Of a stretch of DNA of 33,912 nucleotides, positions 1-10,162 are shown piece by piece (the first letter of the stretch is position 1; every line of letters begins with the position of its first letter). A program made the position numbers and the translations under genes. Origin of the DNA: Rhodobacter sp. (GTDB lineage Bacteria > Pseudomonadota > Alphaproteobacteria > Rhodobacterales > Rhodobacteraceae); NCBI GenBank assembly GCA_020250125.1, contig JADCEL010000069.1:1-33912 (forward strand), read 5' to 3'. Under the pieces are notes generated by a model, which was not told the DNA's origin, did not search any database, and saw nothing but the letters and a program-made list of their open reading frames with translations.

Positions 1-50
1 ACGAAATCAACGACGCGCTGACGAAGTTCCATAGGAAGTGGCTTGCCCAT
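1..50 (-). CDS. IS630-family transposase, N-terminal fragment (runs off the window)
   Basis: Only 16 full codons are present. They translate to MGKPLPMELRQRVVDF, which resembles the N-terminus of IS630-family transposases common in Rhodobacteraceae, where this segment begins the helix-turn-helix DNA-binding region. The DDE catalytic domain would lie outside the window, so integrity cannot be judged. The call rests on recall of this short signature plus the disrupted gene next to it. Confidence 0.6.
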   Translation of the reverse strand, partial: MGKPLPMELRQRVVDF

Positions 51-137
51 ACATGACCCCCAACATCTGCCATAGGCAGAGGGAATCACAAATCAAACCT
101 CATGGGAATCCCGAATCGGAATGGTCGCAACACGCTC
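1..137 (-). mobile_element. Left end of an IS630-type insertion sequence (continues beyond window)
   Basis: The minus strand carries the first codons of an IS630-type transposase, reading out of the window, preceded by about 87 bases of leader. The element boundary is inferred. The neighbouring HEPN-like reading frame matches the remembered family pattern up to residue about 97 and then turns into unrelated sequence exactly at a TA dinucleotide (138-139). IS630 elements insert into TA. The terminal inverted repeat cannot be verified because the other end lies outside the window. Confidence 0.6.
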
Positions 138-429
138 TAACGAAGGAATCCGCAAATGCTTGGATCGACAAAGGAAAACCCCTTGACCCTGCTTCTTTAC
201 ATCGGCTCTTTGCCTGCGCATGGTCAAGGGCGCGGTACGTCTGCATCCACGCGCGGGTCGGTCGCGCAGCGCCCTTGCCGACCAGAGCATCGGCATTTGA
301 CCGGCAAAGGGCATGAAAAACCGCATAATACGAAGCAGACACGGCACGCCGGAGGTTTGCCTGCTTCGGTCTTTTGGGCGACAGCCTGCAAAGATGGTCT
401 GCCTGAGCCAGCAGATCCCTGGGAATCAA
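100..429 (-). pseudogene. HEPN-like protein gene truncated by the IS630-type element
   Basis: The frame gives 109 residues, of which about the first 97 look native. LRRAVSASYYAVFHAL (residues 26-41) is the typical helix of HEPN-like proteins that often partner a small gene. A second conserved-looking stretch, TYRALDH, lies at 64-70. Related proteins as I recall them run to about 150 residues and continue with an LQ..RH.ADYD-like segment after the FA..FV motif. Here that segment is replaced by CCDHSDSGFP and a stop encoded by the inserted element. The start is a TTG overlapping the TGA of the preceding small gene (TTGA), which implies translational coupling. Many HEPN proteins are toxins or RNases, but a canonical R-x4-6-H motif is not obvious, so activity should not be assumed. 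The original 3' end should lie beyond the element. Confidence 0.6.
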
Positions 430-707
430 GCTGCGGCCTCTGGTATCTCGTCACTGGAAGGAAAGGTCAAAAGCGGAAACCGAGTGTCATTCAGGGCCAC
501 CAAAGCACCGCGAACGATGCCCGTCGCACGGAAGACTTTGTCAGCGGTCAAATCGGGCCCGCTTTTGTCAATGACCACCTGAAAGCGCAGGATGTTTTCC
601 CCATCCGCGTCCGTTTCCTGGAAAACCAGCAAATCCTTGATTATTGACGGCGCGACATGTTCCGAAAGCGCCCGCCTGACCGCACTTGCTATTCCGTCAG
701 TGTCCAT
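426..707 (-). CDS. Small protein of unknown function coupled to the HEPN-like gene
   Basis: This is a 93-residue protein beginning MDTDGIASAVRRALSEH. It has an amphipathic N-terminal helix, a central strand-rich part (LRFQVVIDKSG, roughly 42-52) and an acidic C-terminus ending in IPEAAA. There is no signal peptide or membrane segment, so it should be cytoplasmic. I do not recognise a named family. It lacks the GSxRxG/DxD nucleotidyltransferase motif of MNT antitoxins, so it is not a classical MNT partner. The ATG at 707 is chosen because a purine-rich AAGAGGAAAAGG stretch precedes it and because upstream in-frame sequence runs antisense-like through ftsK. Its stop overlaps the start of the HEPN-like gene by four bases, and a promoter-like sequence sits just upstream. 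A two-gene toxin-antitoxin-like role is inference from context only. Confidence 0.7.
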   Translation of the reverse strand: MDTDGIASAVRRALSEHVAPSIIKDLLVFQETDADGENILRFQVVIDKSGPDLTADKVFRATGIVRGALVALNDTRFPLLTFPSSDEIPEAAA

Positions 708-733
708 TCTGCGCCGAGCCTTTTCCTCTTGGG

Positions 734-763
734 ATTGTACTGTAGAAGCAGATTGATTGCCAA
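734..763 (-). promoter_or_regulatory. Sigma70-like promoter for the small protein/HEPN pair
   Basis: On the minus strand, TTGGCA (758-763) and TACAAT (734-739) are separated by 18 bases. Each box matches five of six positions of the housekeeping consensus. The pair lies in the 65-base gap between the ftsK stop and the small gene start, placing transcription initiation about 20 bases before the ATG. It suggests the two-gene unit is transcribed independently of ftsK. Confidence 0.45.
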
Positions 764-772
764 CCCAATGCA

Positions 773-3700
773 TCACTGTTCCGGCAGCAGAATCTCCCGC
801 TTGCCCACATGGTTGGCCGGGGTGATGACGCCCTGTTCTTCCATCTGTTCCACCAGACGCGCCGCCTTGTTGTAACCGATGCCAAGCTTGCGCTGGATGT
901 AGGATGTCGAACACTTGCGGTCCTTGGCCACAATGGCCACGGCCTGATCATAAAGCGTGTCATCCCCTTCGCCTGCACCCAGACCAAGCACCAGGTCGAT
1001 GTCGTCCGCCCGGTCGTCCTCGCCCCCTTCGATGACGCCAGACATGTAGACCGGCGGGCCGTAGCTTTTGAGGTGGTTGACGATCTCTTCTACCTCTTCG
1101 TCGGACACGAAGGGGCCATGGATGCGGGTGATCCTGGCACCGCCCGCCATGTACAGCATGTCGCCCATGCCCAGCAGATGTTCTGCCCCCTGTTCGCCCA
1201 GGATGGTGCGGCTGTCGATCTTCGAGGTGACCTGGAAGGAGATGCGGGTGGGGAAGTTCGCCTTGATCGTGCCGGTGATGACATCCACCGACGGGCGCTG
1301 CGTGGCCATGATCAGGTGAATGCCGCTGGCCCGCGCCATCTGCGCCAGCCGCTGGATGCAGGCCTCGATCTCTTTGCCGGCCACCATCATCAGGTCGGCC
1401 ATCTCATCGACGATGACCACGATGTAGGGAATGGCAACAGGCTGGAATTCATCCGTCTCGAACACGGGATCGCCGGTTTCCTCGTCAAATCCGGTCTGGA
1501 TGGTGCGCTTGAACATCTCGCCCCTGGCCAGCGCCTCGCGGACCCGGCCATTGTAGCCTTCGATGTTGCGCACACCCGTGCGCGACATCCTGCGATAGCG
1601 TTCCTCCATCTCGCCCACGACCCATTTCAGGGCGACAACCGCCTTCTTCGGGTCGGTCACGACCGGGGACAGCAGATGGGGAATGCCGTCATAAACGCTG
1701 AGTTCCAGCATCTTCGGGTCGATCATGATCAGCCGGCAGTCTTCCGGCGTCAGCTTGTAGAGCAGCGACAGGATCATCGTGTTGATTGCCACCGATTTGC
1801 CTGATCCGGTTGTGCCCGCAATCAGCAGGTGCGGCATCTTGGCCAGGTTGGCCACCACCGGATCGCCGCCGATGTCCTTGCCCAGGGCCAGCGGCAGGCG
1901 CATTGCACTGTCGCCGAAATCGCGGGATGACAGGATCTCGCGCAGAACCACCTTTTCGCGGTGCTGGTTCGGCAGTTCAATCCCGATGACCGTCCGCCCC
2001 GGAACGGTGGACACGCGGGCAGACAGCGCCGACATCGACCGGGCAATGTCATCGGCCAGACCGATCACGCGGCTGGCTTTCAGGCCGGGTGCCGGTTCAA
2101 GTTCGTACATCGTCACGACCGGGCCGGGGCGGACGCTGGTGATGGCCCCCTTCACGCCATAATCGTCCAGCACCGATTCCAGCATGCGGGCGTTTTCCTC
2201 CAGCGCCTCATGGCTGAGGTGCCGGGTGCGCGTGGCGGGGGGGGCCGACAGCAGCGACAGCGGCGGCACCTCATAGGCCGGGGCCGGGTCATCGAAGCGC
2301 AGGCGCGGCTGCGCTTCGGAGACCGCCTGACGCGACGGGGCAGAGGGTTTCTTCACCGGCTGCTGCACCAGGCGCTTCGGCTCTGCCTGCATCAGCGCCG
2401 GTCCAAGGCGCGGCACGGCAACCGGTTCGGTGACTGAAAGCTCGTGCAGGTCATCATCAAACCCCGCATCGTCTTCCATCACATCCGCCGAAGTCCAGGG
2501 TGCGTCATCGCCGTCCTGCAGATCAACCCCGGTCTCCGGATCGGCAAAGGCAGACAGACCTGCCCCGCGCCCTTCAATCCCCGGGACGGGGGATGGATGA
2601 CTGAACGTCGCGTTCAAGGGGCGCGGTCCCGTCGGGCGCGCAACAACCGGCGGTTCCTGCCGCCCCGCATCCGTGCGGGCCGCCGCCGTGCCGGGGCTGG
2701 CCCCTGTGCCAGGGGCAAGGCGGTTCTTGATGGCATCCGATATCAGGGCCCGGAGACGGTCGGCCGCCGGTGCGTCAGCACCCGGGGTCTGTTCCGGCGG
2801 CGCGGGGTCGGGCGCGCGCCGGATCAGCCTCAGCAGACCTCCGCGCGGGCGTGCGGCGGCAACAGCCGCAGCGGCGGGCGCAGAACTGGCCGCACCCGGA
2901 TGCGAAGGGACGCGCGGCGACAGGGCCGGGGCAAGGCCCGGCCCGGCGCGCAGATCTGTACCGCCCCCGGCGCGCAGTGCCGACGCCGGGGCAAAGGATG
3001 CAGCCCCGGCGGCTTGCGCTGGGGCCGGTCCGCTCTGACGCGGCCGCGCCGACAGCCCCGACCCGGCTGACCCCGCCAGCACAGGCGGTCCGGCCAGCCG
3101 CGCCGCTTCGCGCCGCTGCTGCCCGTTTTCGTGCATGGTGCCGGTTTCAAGGGGGGTTCCTGTGGCCCCTTGCGTCACCAGGTCCACCATTGCCGCATAG
3201 CTGCGCACCACGCTTACCCAGGAAAACCGGGCAAGCCCGCGCAGTTCCGCCCGGTCAAAGCCGGTCACGAACAGACCCATCGCAATCAGCGTCAGACCGG
3301 AAAGCACGGACAACACTTTCAGGCCGGTCCCGGCGCTGAACGGCAGAACGCCCAGCAAGGCCCCGACAATCGTATCGCCGAACAATCCGCCCAATCCGAA
3401 GGAATGGGTCCAGTCTGCCCCCGGCACATGCGTTGCCGCAAAAACCGATGCCACCGCAATGCCGATCACTGCAAAGATCATCCGCCCCATAGCCCGGTCT
3501 TCGCCGCGATGCGTGACAAACCGCAAACCCCAGGCCAGCAGGATCACCGGAATGCCCCAGGCACCCTTGCCGCAGATGATGACAAGGGTGGATGCGGTGG
3601 CCGCGCCAAAGCGGCCCAGCGCGTTGCGTGCCGGTTCATCGGTTGCGACCATCCAGCCCGGATCCTCGGGGGTATAGGTCCACAGCATCAGCGTGGCCGC

Positions 3701-3814
3701 CAGCGCCAGCGCGATCAGGCCAAGACCGATCACCTCTTTCCCGCGCCGTTGCAGCATCGCCTGAACGCTGTGGTCCAGAAGCGGATCGCGCTGTCTTGCC
3801 TGATAGGATGCCAT
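773..3814 (-). CDS. ftsK: DNA translocase FtsK
   Basis: FtsK is the septal, ATP-driven double-stranded DNA pump that clears and resolves chromosome termini during division. The protein has 1013 residues. Four hydrophobic segments lie within about residues 27-187 (membrane anchor). A long Ala/Pro/Arg-rich linker of low complexity runs from about 200 to 540, followed by the RecA-like motor. Walker A is GTTGSGKS (667-674, Lys673) and Walker B ends IVDEMAD (Asp803). The last 65 residues form the winged-helix gamma domain that reads orienting KOPS sites ([19 protein letters not shown], then the terminal KREILLPEQ). Length fits the family. The start at 3814 ([10 protein letters not shown]) is followed by the expected cytoplasmic stretch before the first membrane helix. 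It lies 15 bases after the aminotransferase stop, so the two may be cotranscribed. Confidence 0.96.
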   Translation of the reverse strand: MASYQARQRDPLLDHSVQAMLQRRGKEVIGLGLIALALAATLMLWTYTPEDPGWMVATDEPARNALGRFGAATASTLVIICGKGAWGIPVILLAWGLRFVTHRGEDRAMGRMIFAVIGIAVASVFAATHVPGADWTHSFGLGGLFGDTIVGALLGVLPFSAGTGLKVLSVLSGLTLIAMGLFVTGFDRAELRGLARFSWVSVVRSYAAMVDLVTQGATGTPLETGTMHENGQQRREAARLAGPPVLAGSAGSGLSARPRQSGPAPAQAAGAASFAPASALRAGGGTDLRAGPGLAPALSPRVPSHPGAASSAPAAAAVAAARPRGGLLRLIRRAPDPAPPEQTPGADAPAADRLRALISDAIKNRLAPGTGASPGTAAARTDAGRQEPPVVARPTGPRPLNATFSHPSPVPGIEGRGAGLSAFADPETGVDLQDGDDAPWTSADVMEDDAGFDDDLHELSVTEPVAVPRLGPALMQAEPKRLVQQPVKKPSAPSRQAVSEAQPRLRFDDPAPAYEVPPLSLLSAPPATRTRHLSHEALEENARMLESVLDDYGVKGAITSVRPGPVVTMYELEPAPGLKASRVIGLADDIARSMSALSARVSTVPGRTVIGIELPNQHREKVVLREILSSRDFGDSAMRLPLALGKDIGGDPVVANLAKMPHLLIAGTTGSGKSVAINTMILSLLYKLTPEDCRLIMIDPKMLELSVYDGIPHLLSPVVTDPKKAVVALKWVVGEMEERYRRMSRTGVRNIEGYNGRVREALARGEMFKRTIQTGFDEETGDPVFETDEFQPVAIPYIVVIVDEMADLMMVAGKEIEACIQRLAQMARASGIHLIMATQRPSVDVITGTIKANFPTRISFQVTSKIDSRTILGEQGAEHLLGMGDMLYMAGGARITRIHGPFVSDEEVEEIVNHLKSYGPPVYMSGVIEGGEDDRADDIDLVLGLGAGEGDDTLYDQAVAIVAKDRKCSTSYIQRKLGIGYNKAARLVEQMEEQGVITPANHVGKREILLPEQ

Positions 3815-3829
3815 GTCGTGTCCCGTCCC

Positions 3830-5008
3830 CTACGCGTACAGGCAGTCGCGAAGCCGTGTCAGGCCGCGCTGCGTCTCGTCTCTTGGGGCCACCAAGGCGA
3901 CCCGGATATAGCCTTTGCCGGGGTTTTCGCCCCCAACCTCGCGCGACAGATAGGCGCCGGGCAGCACCCGGACCCCCGTCTCGCGCCACAGACGCAATGC
4001 GGCGGCTTCCCCGTCCCGCACCGGCAGCCACAGGAAAAACCCCCCGTCCGGAAGGGCAAATCCCGGCATTCCGGAGAAAATCCTTGCGGCATCCCCGAAT
4101 TTCCCGGCGTAAAGCGCGCGGCTGGCCGTGACATGGGCCTCATCGGCCCAGGCGCGTTCCGCGACCCGCTGCAACGGCAGCGGCACCGGTGCCCCGGAAA
4201 AGGACCGCAGCTTGCGCATCCGGGCAATGCCCTTGACGCCGCCGGCCACGAAACCCGACCGCAGCCCGGGCAGATTGGACCGTTTCGAAAGTGAATGAAA
4301 GGCAAAAACCCGCTCCGGATCGGTCCCGGCGGCGGCGGCCACCTCCAGCACGCCGGGGGGCGGTGCGCTGTGCCAGATCTCGCTGTAGCATTCATCTGCC
4401 AGCACGATGAAATCGTGCCGCTCGGCCAGGGCCAGAAGTCCTGCCAGATAACCGCGCGAGGCGACGGCCCCCTGCGGATTTGCGGGCGAACACAGGCTGG
4501 CCAGCGCCACCCGGTCCAGCAGCGCGGGGTCAAGTGCCGCGTAATCCGGCAGAAATCCCGTTGCCGCCGTTGCAGGCACATAGACCGGTTCGGCCCCGGC
4601 CGCCAGCGCGCCAACGGCATAGACCTGATAGAACGGGTTCGGCATCAGGACGGCCGGAACCCCACCGTTCTTGCGTTCCGGGCACAGGGCCAGGGCCGCA
4701 TTGAACAGGCCTTCCCGCGTGCCGTTCAGCCCCATGATCCGCTCTGGCGGCACCTTCACGCCATAGCGGCGGTCCAGCCAGGCAGAATTCGCGGCCAGCA
4801 ACCCGGGCGTGCCGTCATTGGGGGGATAAACGCCGAACCCGTCCAGATTGGCGGCAAGCACCTCGGCCACGAAAGCGGGCATCGGGTGCTTCGGCTCTCC
4901 GATGGTCATGGTTATGGGATCGCCGCCGGGGGCGTGCGCCTCAAGAAGCGCCCGCAACCGGGGAAATGCGTAATCTGGCAGGTTCGAAAACCGCTCTGGA
5001 AACGCCAT
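3830..5008 (-). CDS. PLP-dependent class I/II aminotransferase
   Basis: This 392-residue fold-type I aminotransferase is cytoplasmic. Lys242 in FHSLSKRSNLPGLRSG is the expected Schiff-base lysine for pyridoxal phosphate. Other family marks are an N-terminal IGEPKHPMP substrate loop, the YPPNDGTPGL segment, the SPANPQG turn (Asn for the PLP ring oxygen), the LADECYSEIWH aspartate/tyrosine pair and the C-terminal YIRVALV with the carboxylate-binding arginine. The sequence resembles the DapC/LL-diaminopimelate-type group often annotated beside ftsK in Rhodobacteraceae, so a role in the lysine/diaminopimelate route is plausible, but substrate cannot be read from sequence. It is preceded by 133 bases after the amidase gene, enough for its own promoter, and followed closely by ftsK. 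Confidence 0.9.
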   Translation of the reverse strand: MAFPERFSNLPDYAFPRLRALLEAHAPGGDPITMTIGEPKHPMPAFVAEVLAANLDGFGVYPPNDGTPGLLAANSAWLDRRYGVKVPPERIMGLNGTREGLFNAALALCPERKNGGVPAVLMPNPFYQVYAVGALAAGAEPVYVPATAATGFLPDYAALDPALLDRVALASLCSPANPQGAVASRGYLAGLLALAERHDFIVLADECYSEIWHSAPPPGVLEVAAAAGTDPERVFAFHSLSKRSNLPGLRSGFVAGGVKGIARMRKLRSFSGAPVPLPLQRVAERAWADEAHVTASRALYAGKFGDAARIFSGMPGFALPDGGFFLWLPVRDGEAAALRLWRETGVRVLPGAYLSREVGGENPGKGYIRVALVAPRDETQRGLTRLRDCLYA

Positions 5009-5141
5009 GACTGCCTCGTTGCCGGGGTCGTTTCGCCCCGTTGCCGCTCAGGATAACCAGAGTTTCGCCCGCGGTCCAGAAAAACGCCGCCGCAGGCCAG
5101 GGCAGAGACGAAAACTTGTGACCATTTCGCCCTTTGCCCGG

Positions 5142-6461
5142 TCAGCCCAGGGCGGTTTCGGCGGCGGCGGCAAGCCGCAGCAGGCGGCCCTCGCCATGTG
5201 CCGGTCCCATCAGGCTGATCCCGCAAGAAGGCTCTCCGGCAGGAAGGGTAACGGCGCACAGACCCAGCAGGTTCGCAATGCGGGTGTTGCGCAGCGCCAG
5301 CAGGTTTTCGGACACGTAATAGGCATCCTCCGTCATCAGCCGGTTTGTATGCGGCGGCAGGATCGGGGCCGTGGGCAGGATCACCGCATCCGCGCTGCCA
5401 ACCCGGTCTGCCCAGGTCCGCCGCAGAACGCGCAGCCGCCGCCAGCCCGCCACGTAATCTGCCGCAGCAAACCCCGCCCCGCTGCGGAACCGCTCCAGAA
5501 TGCGGGGAAACATCTTCTGCGGTGCCGCCTCGATCACATCGCGCCAGATCGCATAGGCTTCGGCGGTGAACAGCACGGGCGCCAGGGCCATCGCCTCGGC
5601 CACTTCCGGGGCCTCAAGCCGCTGCACCCGCGCCCCCGCCGCTGCAAGGCGGGCCACCGACCGGTCAAAAGCGGCGGCAGGTTCGGGGCGCAGCCCGTCC
5701 AGTGCCACGGTTTCCAGCACCAGAAGCCGGGCCCCGCGCAGCTCTGCCCCGCGCAGATCGGGCGCAGGCTGCCCGTCCAGTATGCCCAGCAGCAGCGCAC
5801 AATCCTCGACACTGCGCGCCAGCGGGCCGACCGTGTCAAAGCTTTCGCACAGCGGCACCGTGCCGGTCAGCGGCAGAAGGCCTGCCGTGGTCTTGAGGCC
5901 CACCAGATCGTTCCAGGCCGCCGGAATCCGCACCGACCCGCCAGTGTCCGACCCGATGGCAGCCGGGGCAAGACCGAAGGCCACCGATGCCGCCGCCCCC
6001 GATGATGATCCGCCCGCCACCGCATCAGGGTCGTTGACCGACGGCGGGGTGGCCGTGACAGGGTTCAGCCCCAATCCCGAAAAGGCCAGTTCCGACATAT
6101 GGGTCTTGCCCAGACAGACCAGCCCCGCCAGGGTTGCCCGCGCCAGTACCCCGGCATCTGCCGCCGGGGTGCGGTGCCTGAGCAGCGCCGATCCTGCTTC
6201 CGTCGGCGTCCCGGCCGTATCGAACAGGTCTTTCCACGACAGCGGCACGCCATCCAGCAGCCCTTTGCGCAGGCCCGCCCTGGCACGGCCCGCCGCCGCC
6301 ATCGCCTCGGCCCGCGCGCGGTCCGGGGTAAGGCGGGCATAGATGCGCGGCGCAAGCGGATGTGCGTCGATCGCGGCCAGCAGCGCCTCGACCAGTTCGA
6401 CGGGGTGGACCTTGCCCGCCCCGATCGCCCGCCCCAGTTCGCCCGCTGTCCGCTTGTCCAT
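5142..6461 (-). CDS. Amidase (amidase-signature family)
   Basis: This 439-residue enzyme of the amidase-signature family hydrolyses C-N amide bonds through a Ser-cisSer-Lys triad. All three residues are visible: Lys77 in PLSWKDLF, Ser153 in AGGSSSGAAAS and Ser176 in GSDTGGSVRIPA. There is no GatB-like partner or signal peptide, so it is probably a stand-alone cytoplasmic amidase of unknown substrate. The ATG at 6461 is chosen over a longer frame because a GGGAGAGCGG Shine-Dalgarno sits just upstream and the extra N-terminal residues look non-coding. It is divergent from the ubiH-type gene across 82 bases, so the two promoters share that gap. Confidence 0.9.
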   Translation of the reverse strand: MDKRTAGELGRAIGAGKVHPVELVEALLAAIDAHPLAPRIYARLTPDRARAEAMAAAGRARAGLRKGLLDGVPLSWKDLFDTAGTPTEAGSALLRHRTPAADAGVLARATLAGLVCLGKTHMSELAFSGLGLNPVTATPPSVNDPDAVAGGSSSGAAASVAFGLAPAAIGSDTGGSVRIPAAWNDLVGLKTTAGLLPLTGTVPLCESFDTVGPLARSVEDCALLLGILDGQPAPDLRGAELRGARLLVLETVALDGLRPEPAAAFDRSVARLAAAGARVQRLEAPEVAEAMALAPVLFTAEAYAIWRDVIEAAPQKMFPRILERFRSGAGFAAADYVAGWRRLRVLRRTWADRVGSADAVILPTAPILPPHTNRLMTEDAYYVSENLLALRNTRIANLLGLCAVTLPAGEPSCGISLMGPAHGEGRLLRLAAAAETALG

Positions 6462-6543
6462 GCCGCTCTCCCGATCCGTCCGTCCGACGGTAGCGGCAGA
6501 GCGGCGCATGGACAATCCCGCGCCCGGTGCCATAGTTCCGCGC

Positions 6544-7770
6544 ATGACAGAGAAGACCGACATCCTGATTGCGGGCGGCGGGCTGAACGGCCCCGCCCTT
6601 GCCCTGGCCCTGGCGCAGGGCGGCCTGCGCGTGACGGTGATCGACGCGCGCCCTGCACCCGACCGGGCCGCGCGCGGGTTTGACGGGCGCGCCTATGCGC
6701 TTGCCATTGCCTCCAAACGGCTTCTGACCGTTCTGGGCGTCTGGCCCCGCGTTGCAGACCGGACCCAGCCGATCCTGCAGATCAAGGCGAGCGATGGCCT
6801 TGCCGGGGCGGGTGCCGCCCCGTTCTTTCTGACCTTTGACTCCGCCGGGATCGAGGAAGGCCCGATGGGCTTCCTGCTGGAGGACCGGTTCCTGTACAGC
6901 GCCTTGCACTCTGCCATGTCGGATACGCCCGGCATCACCCTGCTGTCGGGCGAAAGCGTCGTCGCGCAGGAGGTGACGGCAACCGGTGCCGCCGTGACGC
7001 TGGCGTCCGGCCGCACCCTGACAGGGCGCCTGCTGGCAGGCTGTGACGGGCGCGGCAGCGGCACCGCCGCGCGGGCCGGCATCCGCCGCATCGGCTGGGG
7101 CTATGGCCAGACGGCGCTGGTGACCGCCGTGGCGCATGAGTTGCCGCACAACGGCATCGCGCACCAGTTCTTCATGCCGGAAGGGCCGCTTGCCATCCTG
7201 CCCCTGCCCGGCAATTTCAGTTCCATCGTCTGGACCGCGGCCGAAGCCCGCGCGGCCGCCATCCAGGCGCTGTCCGATGCCGGCTATCTTGCCGCCCTGC
7301 GCCCGCGCTTCGGCGGTTTTCTGGGCGACATCGCCCTTGCCGGGGACAGGTTCACCTACCCGTTGTCGCTCAGCCTTGCGGCCAGCTACGTCGCCCCGCG
7401 CCTGGCCCTTGTGGGGGACGCAGCCCATGGGGTACATCCCATCGCCGGTCAGGGCCTGAACCTTGGCCTGCGCGATGTCGCCGCCCTGGCCGAGGTGCTG
7501 CTGCTGGCGCAGCGGCGGGGCGAGGATATCGGGGCCATCGATGTGCTGGAACGCTATCAGCGCTGGCGGCGGTTCGACGCCACCGCGCTGGCCTTGGGCA
7601 TGGACACGGTCAACCGCCTGTTCTCGAATGACAACCCGATCCTGCGCCTTGGCCGCGACCTTGGCCTTGGCGTGGTCAATGCGGCCCCCGCGCTGCGCCG
7701 CGGCTTCATCCGCCAGGCGGCGGGCCTGACAGGCGATCTGCCAAGGCTGCTGACAGGTCAGCAGATCTGA
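6544..7770 (+). CDS. ubiH: UbiH/UbiF/COQ6-type FAD-dependent monooxygenase (ubiquinone biosynthesis)
   Basis: This 408-residue flavoprotein hydroxylase belongs to the family that adds ring hydroxyls during ubiquinone synthesis at the membrane face. The dinucleotide-binding motif ILIAGGGLNGPALALAL is at residues 7-23. The second FAD motif, VGDAAHGVHPIAGQGLNLG, starts near 290 and is the hallmark of aromatic hydroxylases. Which ring position it modifies (C5, C6 or C1) cannot be decided from the sequence; alphaproteobacteria vary in this. The ATG at 6544 gives the usual N-terminus. An in-frame ATG at 6508 exists, but its extra residues do not fit the family. It stands alone on the plus strand and is followed by a GC-rich hairpin. 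Confidence 0.88.
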   Translation: MTEKTDILIAGGGLNGPALALALAQGGLRVTVIDARPAPDRAARGFDGRAYALAIASKRLLTVLGVWPRVADRTQPILQIKASDGLAGAGAAPFFLTFDSAGIEEGPMGFLLEDRFLYSALHSAMSDTPGITLLSGESVVAQEVTATGAAVTLASGRTLTGRLLAGCDGRGSGTAARAGIRRIGWGYGQTALVTAVAHELPHNGIAHQFFMPEGPLAILPLPGNFSSIVWTAAEARAAAIQALSDAGYLAALRPRFGGFLGDIALAGDRFTYPLSLSLAASYVAPRLALVGDAAHGVHPIAGQGLNLGLRDVAALAEVLLLAQRRGEDIGAIDVLERYQRWRRFDATALALGMDTVNRLFSNDNPILRLGRDLGLGVVNAAPALRRGFIRQAAGLTGDLPRLLTGQQI

Positions 7771-7808
7771 CTGTCGTCTGCATTCTCTGTTCACAAATAT
7801 CCCGGGGG

Positions 7809-7829
7809 TCCGGGGGCAGCGCCCCCGGA
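7809..7829. terminator. GC-rich hairpin after the ubiH-type gene
   Basis: Perfect 9-base arms, TCCGGGGGC and its complement, enclose an AGC loop. It lies in the short gap between the convergent ubiH-type and Trm112-like genes. There is no T-tract, so it may slow or end transcription with help or be one of the small CG-rich palindromes scattered in Rhodobacteraceae intergenic DNA. A similar GCCGGGGGC hairpin recurs at 33878-33899. Confidence 0.5.
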
Positions 7830-7846
7830 GGGCGGCACGCGCCCCG

Positions 7847-8041
7847 TCAGTCGATCTGCCGCGCCTCGCTGACCAGCATGATCGGAATGCCGTCCCGGAT
7901 CGGAAAGGCCAGCGATGCGGCGCGCGACATCAGCTCCTGCCGCCCGGCGTCATAGGTCAGCACCGCCTGGGTCACCGGGCAGACCAGCGCCTCAAGCATG
8001 CGCCGGTCGTGCAAGGGTGCCGGATCAGGACCATCGTTCAT
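7847..8041 (-). CDS. Trm112-family small protein
   Basis: A 64-residue protein with the Trm112/YcaR pattern: [16 protein letters not shown] near residues 14-29 and the C-terminal [12 protein letters not shown]. In bacteria these small proteins are of uncertain role; eukaryotic and archaeal Trm112 activates methyltransferases. Only one cysteine of the usual zinc-type knuckle is kept (CPVTQ rather than CPxC), which is common in bacterial members. The start at 8041 overlaps the stop of the LON-domain gene by four bases (ATGA), showing translational coupling. Confidence 0.85.
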   Translation of the reverse strand: MNDGPDPAPLHDRRMLEALVCPVTQAVLTYDAGRQELMSRAASLAFPIRDGIPIMLVSEARQID

Positions 8042-8682
8042 TGCATCACCTCGTCGCCATTGCCGCGTCGCAGGGCGAACTCGATCAGCGTGACCAGGGT
8101 TTCGCGCCGCGTTGTCAGGGACGGCGCTTCCAGCAGCGCCTGCTTGTCCTCGGGCGCGAAGGGGCACAGCATCGACAGCGAGTTGATCAGCAGTTCTTCA
8201 TCCGCACCCTTCAGACTGCCCCAGTCGGTCGACAGTTCCATCGCCTCGAAATAGCGTTTCAGTCCCGCCATGAACTCGGCGCGCCTGAAGCCCGCGTCGT
8301 TTTCCGCCCCGCCCAGATCGCGGGCGAAGGGGGCCCAATCCACCTGACAGCGCCGGTAGGGGGCAAAGCCCTGCACTTCCTGAAGCACGCGAAAGCGCGA
8401 CAGGCCCGAAAGGGTGATCATGTAACGCCCGTCTTCGGTTTCGGAAAACCCGGTCAGGCGCCCCGCACAGCCAATGGCATGAAGGCGTTTCTCTGCCGCC
8501 GCCGGGACCTCGCGCGGCTGGATCATTCCGATCAGCCGGTGCCTGGTTTTCAGCGCGTCATCCACCATCTGCAGATAGCGCGGCTCAAAGATGTGCAGCG
8601 GCAACCGTGCCCGCGGCAACAGCAGCGCCCCGGGAAGCGGAAAGACGGGGATGGTATCGGGAAGCTCGGTCAATCTTGTCAT
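8038..8682 (-). CDS. LON peptidase substrate-binding domain protein
   Basis: This 214-residue protein is homologous to the N-terminal substrate-recognition domain of Lon protease but has no ATPase or protease domain. Diagnostic segments are [26 protein letters not shown] near the N-terminus, IGMIQP, and the GCAGRL...[13 protein letters not shown] core. The function of these stand-alone proteins is not settled; an adaptor role in protein quality control is often suggested. It is 27 bases downstream of the thioredoxin-type gene and overlaps the Trm112-like gene, so the three probably form one transcript linked to proteostasis. Confidence 0.9.
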   Translation of the reverse strand: MTRLTELPDTIPVFPLPGALLLPRARLPLHIFEPRYLQMVDDALKTRHRLIGMIQPREVPAAAEKRLHAIGCAGRLTGFSETEDGRYMITLSGLSRFRVLQEVQGFAPYRRCQVDWAPFARDLGGAENDAGFRRAEFMAGLKRYFEAMELSTDWGSLKGADEELLINSLSMLCPFAPEDKQALLEAPSLTTRRETLVTLIEFALRRGNGDEVMQ

Positions 8683-8709
8683 GGGCCGGTACCTAGACCG
8701 CCGTGGCGA

Positions 8710-9612
<903 letters not shown>

Positions 9613-9733
9613 GGCAACTCTCCCTCTGCATTGGGTCCGCCCCTATATGATCGCAGGCGCGACAAAGGCCAAGAGGCAACCGGGTGGCAATCGGCGGGGC
9701 ACAGGTTGCGTCTTGAAACTGTGACGGCTGAAT

Positions 9734-9747
9734 GGTAACGTTTTACC
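9734..9747. promoter_or_regulatory. Inverted repeat upstream of the OB-fold gene
   Basis: GGTAA and TTACC flank a four-base CGTT centre, 40 bases before the chosen start at 9787 and in the divergent region shared with the thioredoxin-type gene. TTGAAA lies 15 bases further upstream (9713-9718). The palindrome could be an operator, but no cognate regulator can be named. Confidence 0.3.
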
Positions 9748-9786
9748 GTGTGGCGCTTGGTCACAGGTATGGAGTTGGATGAAAAG

Positions 9787-10134
9787 ATGAAGAGATTCGC
9801 GAAGATAGCCTGCGTGATGGCCCTTGTGGCGGCAACACCGGTGGCGGCGCAGTTCACCGGCCCCAGCGTTGCAGGTGCTGAAGTGACGGTGGCGCAGGCC
9901 GCTGCGGCCCGCGCGGGCACCTATGTCACGCTGGTCGGGAACATCGTTGCGCACCAGCGCGAGGATTACTTCACCTTCCGCGATGCCTCGGGCGAAATCC
10001 GGGTCGAAATTGATGACGAAGTTTTCCAGAACCGTCCCGTCGCGCCCGAAACCAACGTCCGCCTGCTGGGCGAGGTCGATAACGGCCGGAGCGGCCCCTA
10101 TGTCTGGGTGAAATCGCTTGAAGTTCTGCCCTGA
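9787..10134 (+). CDS. Periplasmic OB-fold (NirD/YgiW/YdeI-like) stress-tolerance protein
   Basis: This 115-residue protein carries a Sec signal peptide (MKRFAKIACVMALVAATPVAA, cleavage expected before QF). A single bacterial OB-fold domain follows: TVAQAAAARAGTYVTLVGN, HQREDYFTFRDASGEIRVEID and the closing VRLLGEVDNG. The family (YgiW, YdeI) is periplasmic and linked in enterobacteria to peroxide and cationic peptide tolerance; the ligand is unknown. The start at 9787 is preferred because it places the charged signal-peptide head first and follows GGAGTTGGATGAAAAG; two in-frame starts at 9748 and 9769 would add residues atypical of a signal peptide. It converges on the broken xth copy. Confidence 0.8.
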   Translation: MKRFAKIACVMALVAATPVAAQFTGPSVAGAEVTVAQAAAARAGTYVTLVGNIVAHQREDYFTFRDASGEIRVEIDDEVFQNRPVAPETNVRLLGEVDNGRSGPYVWVKSLEVLP

Positions 10135-10162
10135 CCGGGCACGTACGGGGGCCTGCCCGCGA

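Noticed and set aside
6025-7794. 589-codon minus-strand frame opposite ubiH
   Set aside because: Overlaps the ubiH-type gene and the amidase 5' region out of frame; no family resemblance.
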